From assembly GCA_022036555.1 (NCBI GenBank), contig CM039130.1:10527285-10591284 (forward strand): a stretch of 64,000 nucleotides of DNA, given 5' to 3'. Shown in pieces: positions 34,543 through 44,983 of this stretch. This DNA is from Microstegium vimineum (taxonomy: Eukaryota; Streptophyta; Magnoliopsida; Poales; Poaceae). Every line of letters begins with the position of its first letter. Within the stretch, counting starts at the first letter, position 1. Made by a program: the position numbers and the translations under genes. A model generated the notes under the pieces. The model searched no databases. It was not told the DNA's origin and saw only the letters and a program-made list of their open reading frames with translations.

Positions 34543-34560
34543 ACCCTTCCCCCCTTAAAG
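34543..34560 (-). other. Polypurine tract of chromovirus T
   Basis: The - strand reads CTTTAAGGGGGGAAGGGT, abutting the LTR start TGTGGCACCC. Confidence 0.75.
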
Positions 34561-37500
34561 AAATCTCGTCCTGAGATTTTGGGTTTCGTACCATTCATTA
34601 TAAAAGACGGGATAGTTTGCGCTTAGGTAGGCCTCGGTCTCCCAGGTTGCATCGTTCGGACCATGATTACTCCAAAGAATCTTGAAAGTCTTCACCTCTC
34701 GGTTTCTGGTGACTCTGGTCTTTGTGTCCAAGATCTTTTCTGGTTTCTCATAGTACTCCAAGTCTGATCTGATCACGATGTCGGAACTCTATACTGCTTC
34801 TTCTTCCGGAACTCGAAGACATTTCTTGAACTGAGATACGTGAAACACTGGAAAGATAGCACTCATCTCTGGGGGTAACTGGACTTGGTATGCTACCTTC
34901 CCTTTCTTAGCAACAATCCGATAGGGTCCGACATATCTGGGTGCTAACTTCTTTTTAATTCCAAATTGACGGACGCCTTCCATAAGTGATACCTTAAGGT
35001 ATACATAGTCACCAACTTGAAACTCCAAAGGTCTCCTCCTTTGATCGGCATATCCTTTCTGTCGAGACTGAGCTGCACGGATATGTTGTTGAACATCTCG
35101 AACAATCTCTTCTGCCTCTTTCACATAATCCGTACCATAGAATCCCTTGTCTCTTGATTCAATCCAATTGATAGGGGTTCTACACTTTCATCCATACAAA
35201 GCATCGAACGGTGTCATCTTAATGCTTTCTTGGTAACTGTTGTTATATGAGAACTCTGCCAAAGGTAACCATTTCTCCCACGATCCTTTTGCTGACACAA
35301 CACATGCTCTCAACATGTCTTCCAACACTTGATTCACTCGTTCCGTTTGTCCATCTGTTTGAGGGTGATAAGCGGAACTTCAAATCAACTTGGTTCCCAA
35401 CTCTTTGTGCAATTGCTCCCAAAAACGAGCGATGAACTGAGATCCTCTGTCTGATATGATAGTTTTGGGAACACCATGCAGTCTCAGAATATTCTGAACA
35501 TAAATCTCTGCATACTGATGTGGTCGATAGGTGACCTTGACTGGTACAACGTGAGCTACCTTGGTTAAACGATCAACAATAACTCATATAGAATCATTTC
35601 CTTTCTGAGTGGTAGGTAATCCCGTGATGAAGTCCATACTGATATCTTCCCACTTCCACTCAGGTATAAAGAGAGGTTGTAGCAAACCGGAAGGTTTCAA
35701 GTGTACTGCCTTAATGTGACAACATGTATCGCACTTTGCGACATACTCTGCAATATCCAACTTCATCTTAGACCACCAATACCTTGTCCTGAGGTCATGG
35801 TACATCTTGCTACTGCCTGGGTGAATTGATAGCTTCGAGTTATGTGCTTCATTGAGAATTCTATCTCGCAAGACTTGATCCTTAGGTACTACCAAACGCT
35901 CATTGAACCAAAGGACTCCTTTCTCACCCACTTTGAAATTCAGAGATTCATTGGTTTCTAGCCTTTGTTTGGTTTGCATGAGCTCCTTGTCTGATTTCTG
36001 TCCCTTAATAATATCACTATCCAAGGTACACTGGATAACAATATTACTTAGCACTAAGGGATGCATTAGATCAAATCCATCTTCTAACAGGGGTTGCAAT
36101 AAGTTGCAATGAGATTTGTGGCTCAAAGCATCTGCTACAACATTTGCTTTTCCAGGATGGTAGTGCACTTCCAAGTTATAATCCTTGATTAACTCTAACC
36201 ACCTTCTCTGCCTCATATTCAATTCAGACTAGGTGAACAAGTATTTCAAACTCTTATGATCTGTGCAGATGTGGCACAAATTACCCATTAGGTAATGTCT
36301 CCATATTTTCAAGGCATGCACGACTACTGCTAGCTCCAAGTCATGTGTCGAGTAGTTCTCTTCATGAGGGCGAAGTTGTCGTGAGGCATAAGCAATGACT
36401 CTTCCATTTTGCATCAACACACATCCCAATCCAACGGTCGATGCGTCACAAAACACATCAAAAGGTTCCTCCAGATTTGGTTGTGCCAAAACCAGTGCAG
36501 TAGTTAACAGTGTCCGCAAGGTACGGAACACTATTTCACATTCTAGGCTCCATTCAAACTTCTTGTTCTTCTGAGTTAACCTTGTCATGGGTTTAGCTAT
36601 CTTAGAAAAGTCCAGAATAAAACGACGGTAGTATCCGGCCAATCCTAAAAAGCTGCGAACCTCGTGCACGTTGACAGGTGCTTTCCAATTCATGACTTCT
36701 TGAACTTTCGAGGGATCCACTGAGATACCCTCTGCTGACAAGATATGACCCATAAAGACACTTTGGTCATCCAAAACTCACACTTGCTAAACTTAGCATA
36801 AAGCTTATGTTCCCTTAGCCGTTTCAACACGACTCTTAGATGTTCTGCGTGGTCCTTCTCATTTTCCGAATATACCAGGATGCCATCGATGAAAACCACT
36901 ACAAACTTGTCCAACTCTTGCATGAACACCGAGTTCATCAAGTACATAAAATGCGCAGGTGCATTGGTCAACCCAAAGGACATCACTAGATATTCAAAGA
37001 GACCATATCTTGCGGAGAAAGCGGTCTTGGGTACATCTTCTTTTCTGATCTTAATCTGATGGTAACTGGACCATAAGTCTATCTTAGAGAATACTTTAGC
37101 TTTAGACAACCGATCAAACAACAAATCAATCCAAGGCAACGGATATTTGTTTTTGATGGTAACCGCATTGAGAGGGCGATAATCCACGCACATTCTTAAA
37201 GTTTTATCCTTCTTTTTCACAAAGATGGCGGGACATCCCCACGGTGAACAACTCGGGCGAATCAAACCCTTTTCCAGCAACTCCTGGAGTTGTTTCTTGA
37301 GTTCTGCTAACTCGTTGGGTGGCATCCTATATGGTCTCCTGGATATAGGTGTTGTTCCGGGAGCCAACTCTATAGCAAACTCGACATCTCTGTCTGGGGG
37401 CAATCCCGGAAGATCGTCAGGAAACACATTCAGAAACTCACAAACTACAGGGATCTTATCCAACAACTCTGCTGTGATGGCAAACATGACTCCCAACTGA

Positions 37501-37907
37501 TTCGGATTATTAGGTAAGAGGATTCCAAAAGTGGCTCCATTTCGGGGGTTGGTGATAGATACTGCACGCTGGGCTATATCTAGATGTACTTTCCAGGCTT
37601 TCATCCATTCCATCCCAAGGATGACATCTAGACCTAGCTCAGGTATAACAATGAGATGGACACTAATTGAAGTTGTCCCCATTGTAATTTCTACATCCTT
37701 TACCATTTTACGAGTGTATAGGAAAGCTCCAGCTGCACTAATCTGATATTCTTTTTCCAACTCTACCACCTTCTGCTGACTCCGCAGCACGAAGTTCCCA
37801 CTAATGAATGAATGCGATGCTCCAGAATCAAACAAGATAACTGCAGGACATTGATTAACAAGGAACGTACCAGCTGTGATGGGTTCTCCCTCTAGCACTT
37901 CCTCCAA
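34555..37907 (-). pseudogene. Chromovirus T pol: protease, RT, RNase H, integrase, chromodomain
   Basis: Protease has ILFDSGASHSFIS. RT is well conserved, but the catalytic box reads VVFIDGILVYS instead of (Y/F)IDD: the second aspartate is glycine. A one-base loss near 36748 shifts the frame before GHILSAEGISVDP. RNase H follows (FDVFCDAST, HPGKANVVADALS), with a TAG near 36226 at a usual Gln. Integrase has the HHCC finger (CDTC), MDFITGLP, ISDRGSQF and TDGQTERVN, with TGA stops near 35584, 35380 and 35190. The chromodomain (34570-34776) shows the ILWSNHGPNDATWE block, after a TAG near 34788. Chromodomains steer integration toward marked chromatin. The copy is clearly dead. Confidence 0.92.
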
Positions 37908-38585
37908 GATGGCTCGGCGGCAGCGGCGCTGCGCGTCTGCGGCGTGCGAAGCAGAGGCAACAACGGCTGCGTGCGGTGCAGTCTCGGTTCTAGCACCATT
38001 AGCGCGGACGCGCGATCAGACGCGATCAAGACGAGGCGGGGAGGTGGTCGGCGACAGGCGCTGCGGCGCGCGTAATGGCGACGTGACGGCGCAATGCGGC
38101 CTGCGGCGCGGCGAAGTCGCAGTGCTGACGGCGCGGCGCGGCGTAGGGTGTCAGCGAGCGGCGCGAGGCGAGTGGCGTGTCATGGCATGTTCGGCGCAGG
38201 CCGGCAGGCATCGGCCGCCATGTGGCAGAAACGTCGGCGTATGGCACAGCCACGGTCGGGTGAGCGCGCGCGGGCGTGCGCTTCGCGTGCGCGACGCATT
38301 CCATCTCTGTTTTTCTTTTTCCAATTTCCTTTGATTAATTCAGATTGAATTTGCTTCAAAACAGTTTCAAAAATTTCAAACTAAGTTTTGACACCTAAAC
38401 CAAAGTTGTTCAGAATATTATTCTCTACATTTTTCATGTAGGTCATAAATTCTGAAAACCATTATTTTACAGGGTTCTAGATTAAAACTAATTAGGTCAT
38501 TTTAAGAAAAGAATTACTTTTATTATTGAAATTTAAACTAAGCTTAATTAAGCAAGGTGATTAGCAAGAGAAGCAATCTACTCTC
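37908..38585 (-). repeat. Internal LTR segment of chromovirus T fused to protease
   Basis: Collinear with 33632-34345 of the 3' LTR (for example GGCAGCGGCGCTGCGCGTCT and AAGCAAGGTGATTAGCAAGA in both). It lacks about 200 bp of the LTR 5' end and about 2.7 kb of its 3' end. On the left it joins the protease directly; on the right it stops at CTACTCT, where unrelated sequence begins. Confidence 0.85.
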
Positions 38586-38945
38586 GGCTCGACCGCGGTG
38601 TGCTGCAACGCACAGGCGACGAGGCACAGGCCCAGTTGCCTGAGCGGGGCGGCAGAATCCGAGTTGATCCGCGTGAACCAGTCCCGCTCGGCCAGCAACC
38701 CCCGACACTACATAGATTGGGTCTGTGTATGCCGATTGTGCTACAGCCTGGCCACGGGTGGAGCTATCGGTACAGGCGCGGAGGAGATCGTGGAGCAGCC
38801 TACCCTAGATAGACGCACAGGCAAGGATGCGTTCAGATGGACTCCATACAGTCGTTGACAGCATCAGAGCAATGCGTGCAGTGCGCGAGTAGTGCTTGGC
38901 CTAGCGAGTGCGAAGGCCATTGCAGTGCGAGTGGATAAGGCTCCC
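38586..38945. other. Unassigned GC-moderate segment
   Basis: Sequence between the broken chromovirus and an AT-rich tract. Two overlapping + strand frames of 70-86 codons exist. One ends in a FRWTPYS string that loosely recalls tryptophan-rich blocks of PMD proteins, but this is too weak for a call. It may be an old transposon or gene fragment. Confidence 0.3.
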
Positions 38946-39016
38946 GCTCCGTGTGGAGTTTTTTTAAGAGAGAAACATGTGGTCATGTGGAGAAGCCGAG
39001 AAGCTGCCCGGTTTAG

Positions 39017-39019
<3 letters not shown>

Positions 39020-39062
<43 letters not shown>
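39020..39062. repeat. (TA)n microsatellite
   Basis: About 21 uninterrupted TA units, followed by AT-rich sequence. Confidence 0.95.
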
Positions 39063-39067
<5 letters not shown>

Positions 39068-39409
39068 TTGAAAGGTAAAATTCTGTCATTTTTTTAACAT
39101 GTACGAATACAAGATTGAATAGCTCTGGTCTATCATGTATGTCACGGACTTCTCTGGTTTGTAAAAAGAACGGTGAGATATATAATAAAGAAAAAGAATA
39201 TAATATAAATAAAAAAATAAATAGCAATGGACTCTGTTATGGACTCGACTCCTCTGACTCAGGACTCTAAAAATACCACATCGGAAAATAGTAATACAAT
39301 GAGCTAACGATGAAAAACATTGTTAAGTGAAATATAGAAAAAATTAAAATATGAATAAATATATAATACTATTGTCTGTTTTTTTACCAATATTTAATTT
39401 TTTTTTCTC

Positions 39410-39438
39410 CCATTGCAATGCACGGGCAAATTTACTAG
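39410..39438 (+). mobile_element. Possible Helitron 3' terminus
   Basis: The sequence CCCATTGCAATGCACGGGC can form a short hairpin and is followed after 8 bases by CTAG at 39435-39438 and then a T. Rolling-circle Helitrons end in a hairpin plus CTRR and insert before a T, and grass Helitrons often carry a GCAACGCACGGGC-like hairpin. No matching 5' TC end was identified, so element length is unknown. Confidence 0.4.
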
Positions 39439-39886
39439 TAATACTAAGTTGGTGAAATTCTTAATTATCAGTAATTAGCTAGTTTGCTATATAATTTGGC
39501 TGTTCCATCCCGTATGTTATCCCTCTCAAAGCACTACAGTATCGATAATGTCTCTTGCTAATTACAGGTAAGTATAAACAAACTTTTCAAAAAAAAAAAA
39601 ACTTAACCTCCAACAGGGAGGTTTGTACGAACGTACGTGGACATCCAAGCGCTCCCCGCGCTCCGGACTGTCCTCCTGGCCGCTAGCTAGTCCGTCCCAG
39701 CTGCTTGGAGCTAGGGGCGGGCAGTTAAGTTCGTTGGTTACACAAACAAATAGCCATCCACCTCACCTGCTGGTTCCCTTGTTTTGCCCATCACCATCAG
39801 GCATCAGGCATCGCCTCCGCCCTCTCGTTCAGTCGCCGGCCGGCCGGCGGCGTATCGACCAACGACCTGCACAACAAACTAAAGAC
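39439..39886 (+). promoter_or_regulatory. Upstream region of the universal stress protein gene
   Basis: A possible TATA (TATATAA at 39487-39493) lies about 395 bp before the ATG. From about 39620 the sequence becomes GC-rich and leader-like. The reading frame is open upstream to 39623, but the homologous part of the protein starts after the ATG at 39887. Confidence 0.35.
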
Positions 39887-39925
39887 ATGGCTGAGGAGGC
39901 AGCGGGGGCAGCAGGAGCAGGAGGC

Positions 39926-39970
<45 letters not shown>

Positions 39971-40651
39971 GGGAATAAGAAGCCGGTGATGGTGGTGGGC
40001 ATCGACGACAGCGACCACAGCTACTATGCGCTGGAGTGGATGCTGCAGCACTTCTTCGCGGCGGGGCAGCCTCAGCAGTACCACCTGGTGGTGCTGACCT
40101 CCAAGCCCCCCGCGTCGTCCGTCATCGGCATCGCCGGCGTGGGCTCCGCCGAACTGCTGCCCAGGGTCGAGGCCGATCTCAAGCGCACCGTCGCCACGGT
40201 CATGGACAAGGCCAAGAAGCTCTGCACCCAGGTACGTATATAATTCCATCGGCACATACGTACAGATGCATATATAGATGATCGATCACCATCGAGGTCT
40301 ATATATCCTCCGTGTGGGCATGCATGCACAAAAAAGGTGGTGGACGTCAGCTACGAAACCATCGAGGGGGACGCCAGGAACGTCTTCTGCGACGCGGTTG
40401 ATCGGCACCACGCCGAGATCCTGGTCGTCGGCTGCCATGGCTACAGCATGTGGAAGAGGTTGTTGGATATATTTGTCGATGCGATCATCACGCTGCTTTG
40501 TCCGCTATCAGTTTGTATGTATATTTCTTCGTTAAATAAACTCGTGCATGCAATGCAATGCAGGGCTGTCCTTGGGAGCGTGAGCGACTACTGCACGCAC
40601 CACGCGCACTGCACCGTCATGATCGTCAAGAGGCCAAAGCAGAAGCACTGA
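39887..40651 (+). CDS. Universal stress protein (UspA-type), three exons
   Basis: Exons 39887-40231, 40337-40458 and 40564-40651 (345, 122 and 88 nt) give 184 residues. The introns (105 bp each) have GT and AG ends: GTACGT start for the first, AATGCAG end for the second. Residues 1-28 are a low-complexity leader with 15 serines encoded by (TCA)15 at 39926-39970. The USP fold starts at KPVMVVGIDDSDHSYYALEW. The ATP-binding signature G-2X-G-9X-G(S) is intact as GCHGYSMWKRAVLGS and spans the second splice junction, which supports that junction. It ends in CTVMIVKRP, typical of the family. Plant USPs are small ATP-binding, mostly cytosolic or nuclear proteins linked to abiotic stress. No disabling change is seen; it appears to be a functional host gene. 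Confidence 0.93.
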
Positions 40652-41088
40652 GTCACTGAGACACACATGTATATATGTGTGCTCCCGGATTATTGGATAT
40701 AAGCGGATCGATTTCGAAGATCATCTGTGTATCTTAATCTTAATTAATTAGTTGCGTGTGTCAGCGTCAGAATAAAATGCTACGTACGTACGTGTGCCTA
40801 GCTAGAGTAACATACTTCAAACTTTCTAATGTTAATTTAATTTAAAACATCTATAAAAAATAGTTATATTATAAATCAAAATATCTATTCTCTTATTCTC
40901 TCCATTTTGATTTATAGTTTTTAGCTTAGCTTTATCCTCAGACAAATATTTTTCACTTCGACTAGATTTATAGAAAATGCACTAACAACTATAACATCAT
41001 GAAATTAGTTTCATTAAGTTTTCTACGAATATATTTTGATAATGCGCACCTGATTAAACCTCCAAGTGTTCATACATATTTCTAAAGT
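40652..41088. other. 3' flank of the USP gene with an old AT-rich repeat
   Basis: Contains a probable polyadenylation hexamer AATAAA at 40772-40777. At about 40820-41045 lies an AT-rich stretch with the string CTCTCCATTTTGATTTATAG, reminiscent of degraded grass MITEs. No gene is seen. Confidence 0.35.
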
Positions 41089-42174
41089 TACTACTACAAA
41101 AAAAACTTAACCGATATGTTTGGCGAAGAGGCTCGGAGGCAGACATGCATTTGAACTGACTTGGTTAATGTCTGGGATTAATTAGGTTGACATTGTTATT
41201 CACCGAGGCGGTCACAATCAACTGTCTCACAAAATCGATTTACAGATGCGGTTATTTAACATCTATTAACTTGAGGCATGCCTCAAAAAATATGCTCATT
41301 TTTCTAAGGCGGACCTCTTATAATGTCCGTCTCGATTAATATGACCGAGCCCACTGGTTATCTAACTCGGCCCGATAAGTAGTCACGCCACATAAATAGA
41401 AACCCTAGGTTTTCCTCCTTACCCCACCATCCGTAACTCCTAGCCTGGAATATCCTCTGCCCCCAGCCCGATGACACTCCTCAGATCTAACACCTCTCTC
41501 TCCCCTCCCACTCCCCTCCCCTGCCCTACCTTCTCGGCACCCCTCCTACTCCAGTAGCTCCTCCTAGCGGTGACCAGGCCGGCAACACGTGTGGCTCCTC
41601 CGCAGCTGGCGCCTCTCCCTCTCCCACCACAACCGGCACCTCTCCTTCTCTCTCCCTCTCCCTAGCGAGCCCCGGTGCCTCTCCCTTCCCAAGCTAGATG
41701 GCGAGAGCACCGCTGATGGCGGCGACTCTCTTTCTCCCTAACGATGGACGTGCCACTCCCTCTCCTCTTGTGGCAGCATGGACGAGACTGCAGGGCCTCC
41801 TGTGGTGGCATCGGTAGCATCCTCCTCCCTCAAGCGACTGCGGCGCCCCTCTCCCTCAAAACCGGCGCCCCATCTCTCCCATGCACCGTACCGGATCTAG
41901 TGATGGAGTGGCCGAATCTTGCCACACGTGATCCCCTACAGCTTGTGGCAAAGTGGTTGGTCCTAGCGGCGAGCGACTGCGGTAGATCTTGGCTGCAATG
42001 GCGCGTGGACGAGCTCAGCGGGCCCATGGGTGGGCTCACTACTCCACAACTTTCTTATTTTTTATTTAATTAACTAAGGCATACAGTCAACCAAAGTCTG
42101 GATTAACCGTGATCTTTCTATGGAGGCGGATGGCTTGCCCACCTCGGTTAAGCCATTTTGCCCACCTTGATTAA
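41089..42174. mobile_element. Degenerate CACTA-like element (possible gene-capture type)
   Basis: It starts with TACTACTACAAAAAAAACTTAACC, close to a CACTA-type terminus that lost its first base. Both ends carry facing ACCGAGG(C/T)GG and CTTGGTTAA or CTTGATTAA subterminal motifs (41110-41340 and 42105-42174). The interior (41380-42070) has a TATA-like CATAAATAGAAACCC and then a CT-rich leader-like stretch and GC-rich sequence, suggesting a captured gene 5' region. A + strand frame at 41744-42073 shows no known domain. The right terminal repeat is not visible. Confidence 0.4.
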
Positions 42175-43868
42175 CACTACAAGAGATATGACCTTCTACG
42201 ATGTTGCATTTATGTCGTAGAAAGTGAAAATTTTGTCGAAAATGCATGCGTCGTTGTTGACACAAAAAGCGTCAGACCTGCGAACACCTCGGGCTTATAC
42301 CCGAAATCGATATCCAAGGTGTGCCAGTCGATTTGACCAATTAATCGACAAGGACGATAACTAGAACAACGATGAACGAGACGACGGCGATGCGCCCGGA
42401 CGTCAAGGCTCAGATTGCTCAAAACACGGAACTCGCAAGGTTGACGGAGATCTTGTAGATGCAGCCCGTCGAAACTTGTAAGAACTCGTAGATACACTAG
42501 AGCTAGTACGATAAAAGTAGAATTGCTGGAAAAAGTAGATGAAAATAAAAGAGGTGTTGACACAAAAAGCGTCAGACCCGCGAACACCTCGGGCTTATAC
42601 CCGAAATCGATATCCAAGGTGTGCCAGTCGATTTGACCAATTAATCGACAAGGACGATAACTAGAACAACGATGAACGAGACGACGGCGATGCGCCCGGA
42701 CGTCAAGGCTTAGATTGCTCAAAATGCGGAACTCGAAAGGTTGACGGAGATCTTGTAGATGCAGCCCGTCGAAACTTGTAAGAACTCGTAGATAAACTAG
42801 AGCTCGTACGATAAAAGTAGAATTGCTGGAAAAAGTAGATGAAAATAATAGATGTATTTGATTGATTGTATATATGTTTACAGCATCCCTGGGTACCTAT
42901 TTATACTCCGGCAAAGGGAGTTGTAGATAGATACGACTCAAACCTACCTAAACAAAACTCCTATTTTTAAAGGAAATAAAATGACTCGTGCAAGAGTCAG
43001 ACTCAAACTTATAAAGTATTGGCGTAAAACCACCAGTTTTCATATATATCTTCTCTTCGATGAAACTTTCCATCGGCAGACTTCTCCCAATCTACATCCT
43101 TCCCCTGACGCCATCGACAACTGTATGCTGACATCAGCTACGTCATCCTGCGCCCATCATTGACGCCCTAGTTTTACTTTCATCGGCAACATCCTCCAAT
43201 CGGCGATACTTCATTCTCATTGGCAATTTTCTTTCATCAACCAACCCTTATCGGCAATAACTCTATGCTTCATCATTGACGTCCTAGTTTTACTTTCATC
43301 GGCAATCTTGACTGATGACTTTCCGATACCGATAGAACACGGCTACCGATTAGAGTGAGTCTTAACCTATTTGACACATGCTGAAAAACGATGTCAACAG
43401 TCACCTATTCCCTGTAGCTAAAGGTGTCTTACGACAAAACTGATATTCTCGTCGTAAGTTTTACGATGTTCATACTTGCGTCGTTAATTTATGACCCTAA
43501 ATTTTTGTCGTTGTTGAGCAAAAAAAACGTCGCAAAAACATTGACCACAGATGACTGCGTAGGTGCCACGTAGGATAAGATTATATCTGACGTGTTATGA
43601 AAATTTAAGTAGTCATAATCTTTGACTGCCCAACAAAGCTCATTTCAAATACAATAGTCACAGCTAAATAAAACACATAAAAATCACAATACACACATGT
43701 TAAGTCAAAGAATCACATTCCTCATTGATTAGATCAATTGTAAAATACATCAGTCATAGCTGGATAAAACACATATACAAGTAACCACACACAGTAGTGC
43801 AGTCCCTTTTTTTTGTCCTCTACATAAAAATTTTACCCCGTAAACTAGGAACTACTGCTACTTATAGA
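42175..43868. mobile_element. CACTA-like transposon end, interrupted by an LTR
   Basis: Begins CACTACAAGAGATATGACC after a TAA triplet. Subterminal TACGAC/GTCGTA units surround it (42198-42235 and again 43425-43510), typical of grass CACTA elements. A gypsy LTR block (42255-43399) splits these units. The stretch 43560-43868 is AT-rich and non-coding. The other terminus was not found, so the right limit is arbitrary. Confidence 0.5.
42255..43399 (-). repeat. Tat-type LTR of the element D family with a 300 bp partial duplication
   Basis: 42555-43399 is a full LTR on the - strand (TGTTGACATCG to GCGTC..TGTGTCAACA), related to the LTR of element D and carrying several ATCGGC motifs. Its TATA lies near 42899-42906 (- strand GAGTATAAATAGG). 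42255-42554 repeats the first 300 bp (42555-42854) almost perfectly. That part corresponds to roughly the R-U5 region, so the - strand order is U3-R-U5 followed by R-U5. The flanks GTCGT and GTCAC may be a decayed target duplication. Confidence 0.8.
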
Positions 43869-43879
43869 TCACGAGATTA

Positions 43880-44983
43880 CCACTAGACGCCTAGGTGCAG
43901 CGGAAACGACTCGATGTAGTCGTGCGCGTCGCAGTAGTGTCGTGCAGTTGCGAGGTCATCCGTCACTACATCTCTTTCGTGTGGCTCATCCTTGTGCTCC
44001 AGATGCAGCACCTCCGAGGTATCCCACACGTACAGGGAGGAAGCATTGCGCCTCCGGACTGCTAGGTCTGCGACGAGCAGTAGACACGAGCGTGGGGAGA
44101 CGACGTCAGCTGTCAAAGGATGTGGGATTTACTCGCCCCGCGTCCACCCCTTTCTTATATAGGCGTCTTAACGAGCTCCCAAGTTGGAGGCTTCTAGCCC
44201 CTCAAGCGTGTAACCCTATGGGCTCACGCACACATAGACTTGGCACGAGTACTCTTACTCGTTCAATAGTTGATAGCATCCTCTAGCAAGGCGTGTCAAC
44301 TCCTATGCAATACCCAAAGATCATATCAGATGAACCACCACAAAACCACATACATGTTATTCACTTGTCTCACGATATTTGGTCCAACTCGTAGGTTAAC
44401 ACTTAACTCAAGCACGACCATGCATTTCATGATCCAATCATTCGAGTGGTCTAGTGATATCTCTCTCATATGGAGACTGGCAAATTCCATCTTGATTGAC
44501 TATGTCTCACAACATGTTTCCCGACAAACCCGAAAGCCACCTTTATAACTACTCAGACACGAAGTAGCGTTTGATAGTCCCTAAGTAGGTCATTTCGCAT
44601 CTTGAGTACATATGAAAATCTCAGGTCTAAGGACATAACTACATGATATGTATAGAGACAATCTCATGTTGGGTCACTTCAGCGCACCCCATGTCACACA
44701 TATACCCACATTATTAGTTTGACATCTCTATGTCTATAACATGTGAAACATAGTAATCAACTATAATAATGTGTTGATCTAATATTCATGTGCGTTCTAA
44801 CACGAACTCCGATCAGGGACAACTTTAGAATAACCATACAAGTAAAATAGTTTCACGAACAATTCACATAATTGCTAATCGATACAAGTTGTCTTTAATG
44901 GATATTCATTGAACTCATAACATGTCTTGGATACAAGGAAATAGAATCATCTCTATGATTACCTTTAGGGCATACTCCCAACA
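43880..44983 (-). repeat. Copia-like LTR (minus strand)
   Basis: The - strand starts TGTTGGGAGTATGCCCTAAA at 44983, the characteristic opening of a widespread grass copia LTR family. Shared features follow, including the TGACCTACTTAGGGAC and GTTATAAAGGTGG segments. A minus-strand TATA lies at 44154-44163. A 77-codon - strand frame (43883-44116) follows that TATA but has no known domain. The low-coordinate end is not defined. No matching internal region is seen, so it is probably a solo LTR. Confidence 0.5.
44154..44163 (-). promoter_or_regulatory. TATA box in the copia-like LTR
   Basis: The - strand reads ACGCCTATATAAGAAAGGGG. Confidence 0.45.

Larger units (their letters stand above)
30904..38585 (-). 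mobile_element. Tekay/Del-type chromovirus T (Ty3/gypsy)
   Basis: A 3.6 kb 3' LTR (30904-34542), PPT, and pol with a chromodomain at its C-terminus (34555-37907). An internal LTR segment (37908-38585) is fused directly to the protease. Gag, the primer site and most of the 5' LTR are deleted. The chromodomain and the long LTR point to the Tekay/Del lineage. Confidence 0.87.

Noticed and set aside
39623..39886. Upstream in-frame extension of the universal stress protein
   Set aside because: The extension has no family similarity and reads through leader-like sequence; the ATG at 39887 gives the normal family length.
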